Part shown: positions 29,215 to 37,937 of the stretch, one piece after another
Numbering within the stretch: position 1 is the first letter of the stretch
How the letters are laid out: every line of letters starts with the position of its first letter
Assembly: GCF_000374065.1 (NCBI RefSeq)
Contig: NZ_KB893260.1
Coordinates: forward strand, 30,873 to 94,872
Reading direction: 5' to 3'
DNA from: Spirosoma luteum DSM 19990
Lineage (GTDB): Bacteria > Bacteroidota > Bacteroidia > Cytophagales > Spirosomataceae
Length of the DNA stretch: 64,000 bases
Position numbers and translations under genes: made by a program
The notes under the pieces: model-generated
The model's input: only the letters and a program-made list of their open reading frames with translations
The model's database searches: none
Told to the model about the DNA's origin: nothing

Positions 29215-32200
29215 TCATAGGCTTAATAGCAACTGGGCACCCAGGCCATAAATCAGTTTTGTAGCAGGATCAAATTTTAGACTGAGTGCGTGAGCCTGTA
29301 GGCTGGCTGGAATAGTTACATTGTGCTTGATTTGGAGCATGTCAGTACTGACCGGTATGCGATTGCCTGACCAAACGGTGGGGTCGTTCCAGTTGCCGGT
29401 TTTAACGGTAAACATGGTTCCGGTGCCGGTTACCTGTACAACATACGTATCCAGCAGGCAATTTTTGCTATCGCGAACCACATAGGTAGTACTGGTAGTG
29501 GGTGTAACAACGACCGAACGGTCTGTGGCTGTAAATGTAGGGCTGGTAGGACTGCTCCAGACATAGTCACTGATAAACGATGCCGAGAGTGTGGCCGACT
29601 GCCCGTTCGTGATGGTGAGCGATTGCGTTTTGTCCACATCTTTCATCATCGTGAACTGATCCGTTATAGTGTAAGAACCTGGTCCACTAAGAAGGAATTT
29701 TGCGTCCAGTCTATTATCTTCGACTTCCATGTAAAACGATCCGCCCATCAACTTCTGGGTTGTTCCGGGTACCATGGCCGGGTGAAGGCCTAAATTCGGT
29801 GCAGTTGGTTCGAGAGCACCCGATGATCCTGATACTACATACACGGTGCCCTGTTTCTCTTTCTCAGACGTGTTTTTGTAGGGGCAGGTATTGGGTGATC
29901 CGTCGTACCGCCCTGACCCCCTGTCTTCCGGAAATACCTTAGTCGGTACTGTGAACTCACTCATATAACCATAATGGTCGTGCAACGGATACGACCGCTC
30001 ATACACGTGGCTATGGCCGCTAACGACCATATCGACTCCAAATCGTTCGAGAATTGGATTGATTCTTTCACGAGTGCGGACCAAAATCGAATCATCAGTC
30101 GCTGAATTTCCTGCTTCTGAATCGTGCGTACCCCGCGTATAGGGCGGATGGTGCATGTATACGATTTTCCACTTCTGGGTAGTAGCTTCCAAGTCTTGCT
30201 TCAACCACTTAATCTGTGCATTTGGGATTTCGTAACCCACAGTGGTTACATCTTCATAGTATCCTCTATTTATTTTTGGCGAAGTGCTGCTCACCTGTAC
30301 GGGATTCTTTCCGTAGCTATCGAGCATAACGAAGTGAATAGGTCCGTAATCGAATGAGTAATATTGCTCCGATTGTGAGGGAAACCCGCCTGCTTCGGCG
30401 TTGGTAGGCAGGCTAAACATATCATAATAAGGCATATCGTGCTCCACCCACCGGTTAGGTGCTGATGGGTAACCAATGTAGTCAAAATAATCATGGTTTC
30501 CCGGGACTGTATACAGCATAGTGTTCTTCAGTAAACTACTCTTGAATGGGTTGAAAAAATTAGTCTGGTACTGGCTATCAGCCCCATCGTATGAGTTATC
30601 TCCGGTAAGCATCCAGAGGTTAGTAAGCGAATCTCCCCGGTCTGTCCGAAATTTGAGAAAGGCATCCCGCACGTACGCCTGATTTGTATTGACGTTGGTA
30701 CCAACATCCCCGAAAGTAGCAATGCGAATTTTACGTTTGGACGTGAGCAGGGGTGCCGTTTTGAAATAATTGTTCGGGCCCTGCTCCAGAACCCCCGACG
30801 TAGTGCCCACGGAGTAGAAATACTGACGATCGGGCTGGAGTCCGGTTAGCCGTACTTCGTGCTCAGTCGTACTGGTTGGGTCATTAACTACCCCGGTCAA
30901 ACTGGTTGCCGAAAGGCCAAACGTTACCCGACTGGTAGTAGGTACATTGGTACGCCAGCGGACGGTAGCGCCCGAGGAAGCGCCCGAAGAGGTGCCCAGT
31001 TGCAGGTAAGGTCCCCGGGTTATGCTCACTGTATTTGGTGCCTGGAGCAGTTCCATATTGAAGCGGATGTCGGAACTGGTAGCCGAGGTTTGATGAATTT
31101 CAACCGCAATCAGGTTCTGACCCTCCGCAAACCAACTGGCTTGTACAGGTACAGTTACCCAAGTCAGTTCTTCGGCATTGTTAGGAATAGCCGTTGCAGT
31201 CGTTGAGTAGGTAATGGTGCCCGCTGGCAAGTTCTCCCGAACCCGTTCGGTTCCGTTTATATAAACAAGTATGCCGTCGTCCCGCTGGTAGCGCAGGGAG
31301 AAACTGGAACCCGCCACGTTAGCCAGGTTTACTTTCTTTCGGAAATAGGTGGTAATGGATTTGGCGGTGCAGGTCTTACAGCTTGGTGAGGTGGCTACGG
31401 TACCCACGCATTCATCCAAGCAGGTGCCCCCCTGGTCTACTACTGTAGGGGGTTTAGTAGCCGGGGGGACTATGTCGCCCTGTTCTCCGTAGCCCAAGGG
31501 AGAAGCCCCATCGTACCAGGGCGGGTTTGTATCATTAAATAGCGGGTTACTTTTCCAGCTAGGATCAGGGTCGCCCGAGGTGACCAGGTATTGCCAGATT
31601 GCCCCGGTCGTGAAGGTAGACGAAGTGGGGGTGCTCTGAATCAGTTCCAGGTTAAAACGAATGTCGGAACTGGTAGCCGAGTACTGATGTATTTCGGTAG
31701 TAATCAGATTTTGTCCCTCCGTTAGTAGCGAACTATACCGGGCTGGATCAACTGAAACCCAGACCACCTCATCGGGATCCGGTGGAAAAGCAGTAGCGAG
31801 GGTTGTGTAGCTTATGGGTGCAGGAGCCAGCGGCATATTCTCCCGAATTACCTCCGTGCCATTTATATACAGCACGATGCCATCGTCCCGCTGATAGCGC
31901 ATGGTGAAGCTGGACCCAGATACATTGGTCAGGTTTACTTTTTTTCGGAAATAGGTTGTAATGGATCTGGCCGTGCATGTTTTACAGCTTGGTGGACTGG
32001 CTACGGTACCCACGCATTCATCCACGCAGGTACCTCCTTCACTAGCGATGGTGACAGACGGAGATCCCTGACCGCCGTAGCCCAGGGGAGATGGCCCACC
32101 GTACCAGGGCGGATCTGTATCATTAAACAGGGGGTTACTTTTCCAGCCCGGATCAGGATCGCCCGAGGTGACCAGATACCGCCACGTACTTCCCGACGTG

Positions 32201-32346
32201 AGTATGGTGGATGACGCAGGAGCGTGTGTGCGGGCTGGTGGGGTATAAGGTATGTATGCCTCCACAGATAGTGGTTTCACGTTCTTTACATCAGGGTGGG
32301 ACCATCCTGGCAAAATTGACCATAGAAGAATTAGAAAGTTTACCAT
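29215..32346 (-). CDS. purple acid phosphatase-like secreted metallophosphoesterase
   Basis: The 1043-aa protein begins with a signal-like hydrophobic stretch (MVNFLILLWSILPG). Two tandem ~195-residue beta domains follow (~43-240 and ~241-437) that are close copies. Each has YLVTSGDPDP, NPLFNDT, a Cys cluster CVDECVGTVA...CKTC and YQRDDGI..YINGTE. A purple-acid-phosphatase N-terminal/FN3-like domain (~440-535) precedes the catalytic domain (~540-830): FGDVGTN, LTGDNSYDG, PGNHDYFD, MHHPPYTRG and SGHSHVYERSYP supply the metal ligands. The tail holds an Ig-like domain and a final ~65-residue module (GNWNDPTVWSGNRIPVSTD). It probably hydrolyses phosphoesters outside the cell. It is convergent with frr and lies between two copies of the frr 3' end, so it looks acquired. 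Confidence 0.88.
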   Translation of the reverse strand: MVNFLILLWSILPGWSHPDVKNVKPLSVEAYIPYTPPARTHAPASSTILTSGSTWRYLVTSGDPDPGWKSNPLFNDTDPPWYGGPSPLGYGGQGSPSVTIASEGGTCVDECVGTVASPPSCKTCTARSITTYFRKKVNLTNVSGSSFTMRYQRDDGIVLYINGTEVIRENMPLAPAPISYTTLATAFPPDPDEVVWVSVDPARYSSLLTEGQNLITTEIHQYSATSSDIRFNLELIQSTPTSSTFTTGAIWQYLVTSGDPDPSWKSNPLFNDTNPPWYDGASPLGYGEQGDIVPPATKPPTVVDQGGTCLDECVGTVATSPSCKTCTAKSITTYFRKKVNLANVAGSSFSLRYQRDDGILVYINGTERVRENLPAGTITYSTTATAIPNNAEELTWVTVPVQASWFAEGQNLIAVEIHQTSATSSDIRFNMELLQAPNTVSITRGPYLQLGTSSGASSGATVRWRTNVPTTSRVTFGLSATSLTGVVNDPTSTTEHEVRLTGLQPDRQYFYSVGTTSGVLEQGPNNYFKTAPLLTSKRKIRIATFGDVGTNVNTNQAYVRDAFLKFRTDRGDSLTNLWMLTGDNSYDGADSQYQTNFFNPFKSSLLKNTMLYTVPGNHDYFDYIGYPSAPNRWVEHDMPYYDMFSLPTNAEAGGFPSQSEQYYSFDYGPIHFVMLDSYGKNPVQVSSTSPKINRGYYEDVTTVGYEIPNAQIKWLKQDLEATTQKWKIVYMHHPPYTRGTHDSEAGNSATDDSILVRTRERINPILERFGVDMVVSGHSHVYERSYPLHDHYGYMSEFTVPTKVFPEDRGSGRYDGSPNTCPYKNTSEKEKQGTVYVVSGSSGALEPTAPNLGLHPAMVPGTTQKLMGGSFYMEVEDNRLDAKFLLSGPGSYTITDQFTMMKDVDKTQSLTITNGQSATLSASFISDYVWSSPTSPTFTATDRSVVVTPTTSTTYVVRDSKNCLLDTYVVQVTGTGTMFTVKTGNWNDPTVWSGNRIPVSTDMLQIKHNVTIPASLQAHALSLKFDPATKLIYGLGAQLLLSL

Positions 32347-32535
32347 GATATTTCACTATTATCATTGGATTATATGAATATTGAATTCTTTTTTTGTACT
32401 TTTTATTTTGAATATACTACTATCTATCGTATTATTTATATAAGAAGGTTAATATTTTTTATTGTAAAATATTGGGTTCAAACTAACCGGTTAACCAGCC
32501 AGTACAGCCTATTGGGCAGGGTCTTTTGGTAACGG
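32347..32535. other. AT-rich upstream region of the phosphatase gene
   Basis: Between the phosphatase start and the right repeat lies strikingly AT-rich DNA, especially 32347-32470, unlike the GC-richer surroundings. It presumably holds the phosphatase promoter, but I see no clear consensus box. A perfect palindrome TAACCGGTTA is at 32484-32493, close to the repeat boundary. Confidence 0.6.
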
Positions 32536-32536
32536 G

Positions 32537-32767
32537 CGCCGACGCGACCTGGTCAAAAAGGTAAAGCAGGAGGTAGAAACGGCGAAGGTAAACGTGCGCA
32601 ATATTCGCAAGGACACCAACGGCGATATCCGCAAACTAACCAAAGACGGCGTGTCGGAAGATGCGGTGAAAGTAGGCGAGGAGCGCGTTCAGAAACTGAC
32701 TGATGCCTTCATTGCCCGGATCGACGAAACATTTGTGGCCAAAGAGAAAGATATTCTGATCGTGTAG
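32537..32767 (+). pseudogene. headless frr fragment (C-terminal 76 codons)
   Basis: It encodes the last 76 residues of ribosome recycling factor, from RRRDLVKK to the native stop, with no frameshift. It has no start codon: the same frame upstream runs back to a TAA at 32492 without ATG, GTG or TTG. The N-terminal two thirds are missing, so it cannot make a working factor. The intact frr is at 28507-29067. Confidence 0.93.
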
Positions 32768-32787
32768 GACTCCCACCAGCGCAGTAG

Positions 32788-32837
32788 CTAACAGGAAGCG
32801 CCGGTTACGTGTTGACGTAACCGGCGCTTCCTGTTAG
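32788..32837. terminator. duplicated frr terminator hairpin
   Basis: This hairpin is identical to the one at 29088-29137, copied as part of the 354-bp repeat. It sits between the frr fragment and the convergent small gene at 32895-33155 and may still end transcription of that gene. Confidence 0.75.
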
Positions 32838-32894
32838 GGAGCAACACAACTGACCCCACCAACTGAACGTACCTTGCTTCTGGCGAAGCGGCCG

Positions 32895-33155
32895 TTACGT
32901 CATTTGCCGAATGGCCGCTTTCAGGTAATCTCTGGCCGTTCGGCTGATAGTTTCCTCATCTACTTCTGCTACTGACTCACCCCGGTGTTCGTAGGGGTAT
33001 ACTTCGCCCGTCAACGCGTCGAAGATGCCGTATGGTATCAAATCGTATTCTTCGTAACCCCAGAATAGGAAATCAACCGCGTCGGTGGGGTTATCGAACC
33101 CCACGGCGTAGCCAATTTCCTGCTGAGCGAAAACAACGATGTAGCGCATACCCAT
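32895..33155 (-). CDS. small acidic hypothetical protein
   Basis: The 86-aa protein is acidic and soluble (MRYIVVFAQQEIGYAVGFDN..., LIPYGIFDALTGEVYPYEHR). I recognise no domain. The start could be the ATG at 33155 or the one two codons later at 33149. It ends 6 bp from the right frr repeat. Regular secondary structure and balanced composition make a real gene likely, but there is no homology evidence in hand. Confidence 0.5.
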   Translation of the reverse strand: MGMRYIVVFAQQEIGYAVGFDNPTDAVDFLFWGYEEYDLIPYGIFDALTGEVYPYEHRGESVAEVDEETISRTARDYLKAAIRQMT

Positions 33156-33350
33156 ATGTACGCACAGAACGGTGATTGGGTTGCGCCGGGGGAGAAGAGA
33201 ATTACGGCTAGCGACGACATCATGGCACGAAAAATTCTGTTGCAGGGTAGAAATGACCTATATTCATTAGAAATTTATCAGGCGGTAGGTGATTCGGGCT
33301 TTTTGCCGGAAAATCGAGAAACTTACCCGGAAGCGCACTCGTTTTACTGA
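33156..33350 (+). CDS. possible small hypothetical protein
   Basis: This 64-codon frame (MYAQNGDWVAPGEKR... ending ETYPEAHSFY) starts on the base next to the divergent small gene, which leaves no room for a promoter or ribosome site for both. The residue mix is protein-like, with no low complexity. It may be a real gene with a later start (for example MARKILLQGRNDL at 33222), a remnant, or chance. Apart from this, 33156-33413 shows nothing I recognise. Confidence 0.25.
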   Translation: MYAQNGDWVAPGEKRITASDDIMARKILLQGRNDLYSLEIYQAVGDSGFLPENRETYPEAHSFY

Positions 33351-33413
33351 TTGTTGCTTACCGGACCTGGTTCACTGGTTAAGTAAGCAAATTCCTGGTG
33401 GCAACGCTGATTT

Positions 33414-34601
33414 ATGATGCTATTCATTTACATTATCTTCTTACTTGTCATTACGTTAAATGTTCTTTACTGGGCCGTGTTTTCGATAGCGGGCCGATTA
33501 GGGAAAGCGGATGATACCGACCAGTCACACCCACCGCTTCGGGTACGAAAAATAGGCGTATTGATTCCTGCCTATAAAGAAGATGCCGTTATCGTCGACT
33601 CCGTAACCGAGAACCTGAAGCAGACCTACCCGGCAGACCAGTTTGACCTGATTGTTATTGCCGACTCGTTTCAGCCGCAAACACTGCTCAAACTGGCCAC
33701 TATGCCCGTAACCGTACTGGAAGTGTCATTTGAAACATCCACCGTTGCCAAAGCCATCAACGCAGCCCTCTCCCGACTGCCCCTTGAACGGTACGAAATA
33801 CTGGTCGTATCGGATGCGGACAACCACATGGCGCCCGATTTTCTGAGCCGGATAAACAGGGCCTTCGACCAGGGGTGGCGGGCCGTTCAGGGCCACCGGG
33901 TAGCCAAAAATATCAATACCAGCGTTGCCATTCTGGATGCCATCAGCGAAGAGATCAATAACCATATATTCAGGAAGGCAACCCGGGTGCTGGGCCTGTC
34001 ATCGGCTACGATTGGGTCGGGCATGGCGTTTGAACCGGCGTTGATGAAAGCCGCCATGTCTACGCAGCATACAATGGGCGGTTACGATAAAGAGTTGGAA
34101 ACCAACGTAGTGCTGAGCGGACACACTATCGCTTATCTGGAGGACGCGTTTATCTATGATGAGAAGGTAGCCCAGCGTGCCGTATTTGAGAATCAGCGCA
34201 CCCGGTGGATAGCAGCCCAGTGGCAATTTCTTACGTTTTACTTCTGGCGGGGTATCCGCGAACTGCTGTCCGGGCAGTTTGCCAGTGGCTTCAAAGTGCT
34301 ACAGGCCGTTGTTCTGCCAAAAATTCTTCTGTTGGGTTTACTGGTTTTTGGGCTAATCATTGGGTTGTTTACCGGCAGCCCGATACTCTGGCAAATTCCG
34401 TTGCTGCTCCTGCTGGTGTTGATAGCCAGTCTGGTCGTTTCGGTGCCGATGTACTTATGGAAACGGGTGAGTATTCGGGAATTACTGCTTATTCCCGTCC
34501 TGCTGATGAGTTTTGTGCGGGCTGTCCTGAATATGCGCAAAGCCTTCAAACGGTTCATGCATACACCCCATACCGGCCCGGCCGATACACCCCTGCCATA
34601 G
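33414..34601 (+). CDS. family 2 glycosyltransferase, membrane-anchored
   Basis: The 395-aa protein has one N-terminal membrane helix (FIYIIFLLVITLNVLYWAVF), a GT-A catalytic domain and two to three C-terminal helices. The catalytic domain shows IGVLIPAYKEDAV, VSDADNHM (the DxD-type metal site), GYDKELETNVVLSG (acceptor/base Asp-Glu region) and QRTRW (the QxxRW motif of processive enzymes). This is the architecture of cellulose- or hyaluronan-synthase-like transferases. It is the first gene of the plus-strand exopolysaccharide and NRPS block. The donor sugar cannot be told. Confidence 0.88.
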   Translation: MMLFIYIIFLLVITLNVLYWAVFSIAGRLGKADDTDQSHPPLRVRKIGVLIPAYKEDAVIVDSVTENLKQTYPADQFDLIVIADSFQPQTLLKLATMPVTVLEVSFETSTVAKAINAALSRLPLERYEILVVSDADNHMAPDFLSRINRAFDQGWRAVQGHRVAKNINTSVAILDAISEEINNHIFRKATRVLGLSSATIGSGMAFEPALMKAAMSTQHTMGGYDKELETNVVLSGHTIAYLEDAFIYDEKVAQRAVFENQRTRWIAAQWQFLTFYFWRGIRELLSGQFASGFKVLQAVVLPKILLLGLLVFGLIIGLFTGSPILWQIPLLLLLVLIASLVVSVPMYLWKRVSIRELLLIPVLLMSFVRAVLNMRKAFKRFMHTPHTGPADTPLP

Positions 34602-34782
34602 GTGGCAAAGTTTTTGTCCCGGTTCAACTGTGTGACAAAACAAGGCCGGGGTAGTCAAAAGTCTGGATTAGCCTAGTAAAACGCTGGATGAAACCGTTAG
34701 CTAGTCTGATGCGGAGAATCGGGCGATTTATTCGTGGCAAACTTTGATCAGGAGCAGAACGGTTTCCGCAAATTATTATAGA

Positions 34783-35610
34783 ATGAGCATTCCTTTACGT
34801 AGTACCAATACACCGTTTATTTACCAGATAAGTTTCTTCTTTCTGTTAACGATTGGTTCCATTACCCTTTGCGCGGGCCAAAATCGGGGTGCCAGGGGGC
34901 TGGTCTCTTTCGGTGCATCATCTGGCCTAGCCGGTGATACGCTGTACCTGGATATCAACCAGGATATCGCCGTTCAGCTGCTGCCATTCGAGGATCTGAT
35001 GAAGGTAGCTGTAACGCACTCTCCCGCAATCAGGTATCAGGGCGAGGTGGCCAATTCGCTGAATGAGGCCCAGGAGATTGCTAAAGTTCAGATATTACAA
35101 AATGTTTCAGGCTTTGGTAACTACTCAACGGGTACGCAGGGTCTTATTACAAATGTTGTGTCCGGGCCTGCAGCGCAGAACGGGAACCTAAACCAGATTG
35201 CCAATGGCTACCGGGTTGGGGTGGATGTACGCTTTCCCCTGTATGAACTGTTTGGCCGGAAGCACCAGATTCGACAGGCAACGTTCAATTATAAAGCGGC
35301 TCTGGCGCAGAAAGAAACGGTTGAGTTACAATTGAAGCGGGAACTGATCAACGTCTACCAGGATATGATTACCACCCAGCAGCTTCTTAAAATAATACTA
35401 ATTGACGAGCAGGCATCGCTGGCCTCGTTGCGGGTTGCTGAAACGGAGATTCAGAAAGGGCAGATTACGGCCGAAGCAATGGCCATCGTAACCAGCCGGT
35501 TTGTGCAGGCCAAGACAGCATCAGAGCAGGCAAAAGGTAATTTTTTGAAAAATGTTCGCTACTTTGAAGCGTTGATGGGAATGCCCATTCAACGGTTGAA
35601 ACGTAATTAA
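34783..35610 (+). CDS. short TolC-like outer-membrane protein
   Basis: The ATG at 34783 gives 275 aa with a signal-like core (FIYQISFFFLLTIGSITL, then CAGQ). The remainder resembles one TolC repeat: a helical hairpin from PFEDLMKVAVTHSPAIRYQG, a beta segment (GYRVGVDVRFPLYELFGRKH) and a long second helical pair. TolC family proteins are normally 400-500 aa with two such repeats, so this is about half size. It lies 11 bp before the Wzz/GumC-like gene, so it may act as that protein's outer-membrane partner in polysaccharide export. Confidence 0.75.
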   Translation: MSIPLRSTNTPFIYQISFFFLLTIGSITLCAGQNRGARGLVSFGASSGLAGDTLYLDINQDIAVQLLPFEDLMKVAVTHSPAIRYQGEVANSLNEAQEIAKVQILQNVSGFGNYSTGTQGLITNVVSGPAAQNGNLNQIANGYRVGVDVRFPLYELFGRKHQIRQATFNYKAALAQKETVELQLKRELINVYQDMITTQQLLKIILIDEQASLASLRVAETEIQKGQITAEAMAIVTSRFVQAKTASEQAKGNFLKNVRYFEALMGMPIQRLKRN

Positions 35611-35621
35611 GAGGAGACGGT

Positions 35622-37820
35622 ATGAAAGTCGAAGTTTTTTTGCGCCTGCTGAAACAGCATCTGCTCTGGTTTATTCTTATTCCCGCCATTGCAGCAGCCA
35701 CGGCCTTTTACGTTACCCGAAATGAACAGAAGGTGTATAAATCGCAGGCCACGCTGTATACTGGTTTGGTTTCGCGGTATTCCCTATTGTCGGACCGGCA
35801 AAATAGCTTCACCGACCGGTCGGCCAGTGCGTTCGATAATATCCTGACGACCCTCAATTCTCGGGAGACGCTCCTCCAGATCGGTATCGATCTACTAACC
35901 GAGCATCTCCGTCTCCGGCAGCCCGATACGCTTGTACTGGGCCGGGCCGGTTTCCAGAAACTTCACGAAGCCATTACGCCCGGCTGGGAAAACCTGTATT
36001 ACGTGGCGGCCGATTCGGCCCTGTTGCACCATACAGTGGACAGTCTGGCCAAAACTCCCACCGACAACCCTGTGAAATCGTTGTTGCTGAAATCGGATTC
36101 CTATTACTCCATTCAGCAACTGGGTGCCAACATTGTAGCGATGGCCCGCAAAAACACCAACGACGTCCTGTTAATGGAGTATGAGTCGGATGATCCGGCT
36201 GTTTCGCAACGAACGCTGCATTACGCCATCGAAAACCTGAACAAGCGGTACTCAACCCTCAAAACATCCGAAACGAACTCCGTTATCGGGTATTACGAAG
36301 CGAAACTGGAAAAAGCGAAAACAAAACTGGCGCAGGCAGAAGCCAATATGCGCGCTTTCAGCGAACGTCATCAGGTGCTGGATTACGACGAAGAGGCCCG
36401 CAACGTAGCCTCTTCCCGCGAAGCCCTGAACGGAGAATACAACCAGGAACTGATGCGGAGAAATGCCGCCAAAGCTTCGCTGGACGCGTTGAACAAGCGT
36501 ATGGGGCAGCAGGGCAGCATCCGGGTGGCTAATAATGATCTGACCGAAAAACAGAAGAAGCTGGCCGATGCCGAAAGCAAACTAGCCAATGCCCGCGCCT
36601 ACGGGCAACCCAGAACCGTTATCAACCAACTTCAGGCCACCGTAACGCAGGCGGGCGAAGACCTTAAGGTTAGTGCCGAAAAATACGATGCCGCAGCCAA
36701 TTCGGCCGATGCCATTCCTACCCAGGTAATGGCCAATGACCGACTGACGAAGTCACTGGAGTACGAAGAATCATCCGCCAAACTGGAACTGTACCAGAAG
36801 CGGATGAATGAGTTTGCCGCCAAAACAAACGAGTATGGGCCACTGGGGTCACAGCTTCGTCAGCTGAACCGAACCCTGGCCATTGCCGAAAAAGAGTACC
36901 TGGACCTGATTCAGAATGTAGATCAATCCCAAACCCGACGCCAGGATGTTGCCATTGGCGGAACGCTGGAGGTACTGGATGCGCCGGATTTTCCGTTGGA
37001 ACCTCAGCCTACCAAGCGAATGCAGCTGGTACTTATTGGGCTGGGAGTCGGTATCTTCATTGCCATGTTGCTCACAGCCCTGCGGTTTTGGCTGGATAAG
37101 CGAATTCAATCGCCTGAACAGGCTGAGTCGATGATTGGTATGCCCGTAGTGGCACTCTTTCCAACCGTTAAAAAACCGACGGTTTTTACCAAAGCCAGTC
37201 TGGCAGCCCGGAGTATGTTTGAGCAACTTTTCAATGCCATAAATATTGAAGTTACCCAAAATGCAACCAGGCCTTACCCACCGGTTATCACCCTGTTCAG
37301 TATTCGCTCCCGGCAGGGGAAGTCATGGGTGGCCAGAGGGTTGATTCAACTGTACGAAAACGCCGACCAGCAGGTAGCGTACTGTTACCCCAAGGAAACG
37401 GGTAATGAGCAGCAGGAGTACATGAAAGGGGTGACCTATTTTCCGTACACGGTTCGGCCCGATTTTATGAATGTAACGGGCATTGAGTACCTCATTGATT
37501 ACAACCAGGGCCTGGATACCACCCAGTATGATCGGATTATCCTTGAGTTACCGGCGCTGATTAATAATCAGATTCCCGTTTACCTGCTCAAAAACAGTGC
37601 TTTATCCCTGTTGGTAGTCGATGCCAACAGCCCCTGGGCAAGGGCTGAGAAACAACTCCTGAGCATGTACGAACGGGTAACGAACCAGCCCATATTGACC
37701 GTATTGAACCGCGTTGAAGGAAACTATGTCGATGTGCCGACGCGGAGCGATAGCATGCGGTTCCCGACCGACCCGGAGCGGTCGACCAGTCGGAGTGTAA
37801 AGTATTCCAGTGGCCGCTGA
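35622..37820 (+). CDS. Wzz/GumC-type polysaccharide co-polymerase with degenerate BY-kinase domain
   Basis: The 732-aa protein has an N-terminal membrane helix (~15-33), a periplasmic Wzz domain, a long coiled coil (~210-450: YEAKLEKAKTKLAQAEANMR), a second membrane helix (~466-490: LVLIGLGVGIFIAMLLTALR) and a cytoplasmic ATPase-like domain. That domain keeps a Walker A-like RSRQGKSW near 560 but lacks a convincing Walker A' (a DxD after a hydrophobic strand) and has ILELPALIN where Walker B is expected. No tyrosine-rich tail is seen. It should control chain length and export of the exopolysaccharide; kinase activity is doubtful. Confidence 0.85.
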   Translation: MKVEVFLRLLKQHLLWFILIPAIAAATAFYVTRNEQKVYKSQATLYTGLVSRYSLLSDRQNSFTDRSASAFDNILTTLNSRETLLQIGIDLLTEHLRLRQPDTLVLGRAGFQKLHEAITPGWENLYYVAADSALLHHTVDSLAKTPTDNPVKSLLLKSDSYYSIQQLGANIVAMARKNTNDVLLMEYESDDPAVSQRTLHYAIENLNKRYSTLKTSETNSVIGYYEAKLEKAKTKLAQAEANMRAFSERHQVLDYDEEARNVASSREALNGEYNQELMRRNAAKASLDALNKRMGQQGSIRVANNDLTEKQKKLADAESKLANARAYGQPRTVINQLQATVTQAGEDLKVSAEKYDAAANSADAIPTQVMANDRLTKSLEYEESSAKLELYQKRMNEFAAKTNEYGPLGSQLRQLNRTLAIAEKEYLDLIQNVDQSQTRRQDVAIGGTLEVLDAPDFPLEPQPTKRMQLVLIGLGVGIFIAMLLTALRFWLDKRIQSPEQAESMIGMPVVALFPTVKKPTVFTKASLAARSMFEQLFNAINIEVTQNATRPYPPVITLFSIRSRQGKSWVARGLIQLYENADQQVAYCYPKETGNEQQEYMKGVTYFPYTVRPDFMNVTGIEYLIDYNQGLDTTQYDRIILELPALINNQIPVYLLKNSALSLLVVDANSPWARAEKQLLSMYERVTNQPILTVLNRVEGNYVDVPTRSDSMRFPTDPERSTSRSVKYSSGR

Positions 37821-37937
37821 ACCAACAGGACTGGTTTCCTGACTCATCAAAAGAAGAGCGATATGGACTGCGCCTGACTTAAATCGGGAAATTTGACTGT
37901 GAATCAGATACGTATTGGGACTTGATTAAGCAATGAT

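Larger units (their letters stand above)
32536..32889 (+). repeat. right copy of 354-bp direct repeat
   Basis: This is the partner of 28836-29189. Mismatches fall only near the ends, at the positions matching 28878, 28884, 28887, 29145, 29147, 29176 and 29177. The three inside the coding part are all third-position synonymous changes. Confidence 0.97.

Noticed and set aside
32780..32890. A second functional frr gene
   Set aside because: The right copy lacks the N-terminal two thirds and any start codon in frame.
37821..37937. A dedicated promoter for the NRPS-PKS genes
   Set aside because: The 117-bp gap has TTGACT-like and TACGTATTG-like strings but none fits the Bacteroidetes -33/-7 pattern with correct spacing. 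Read-through from the sugar genes is at least as likely.
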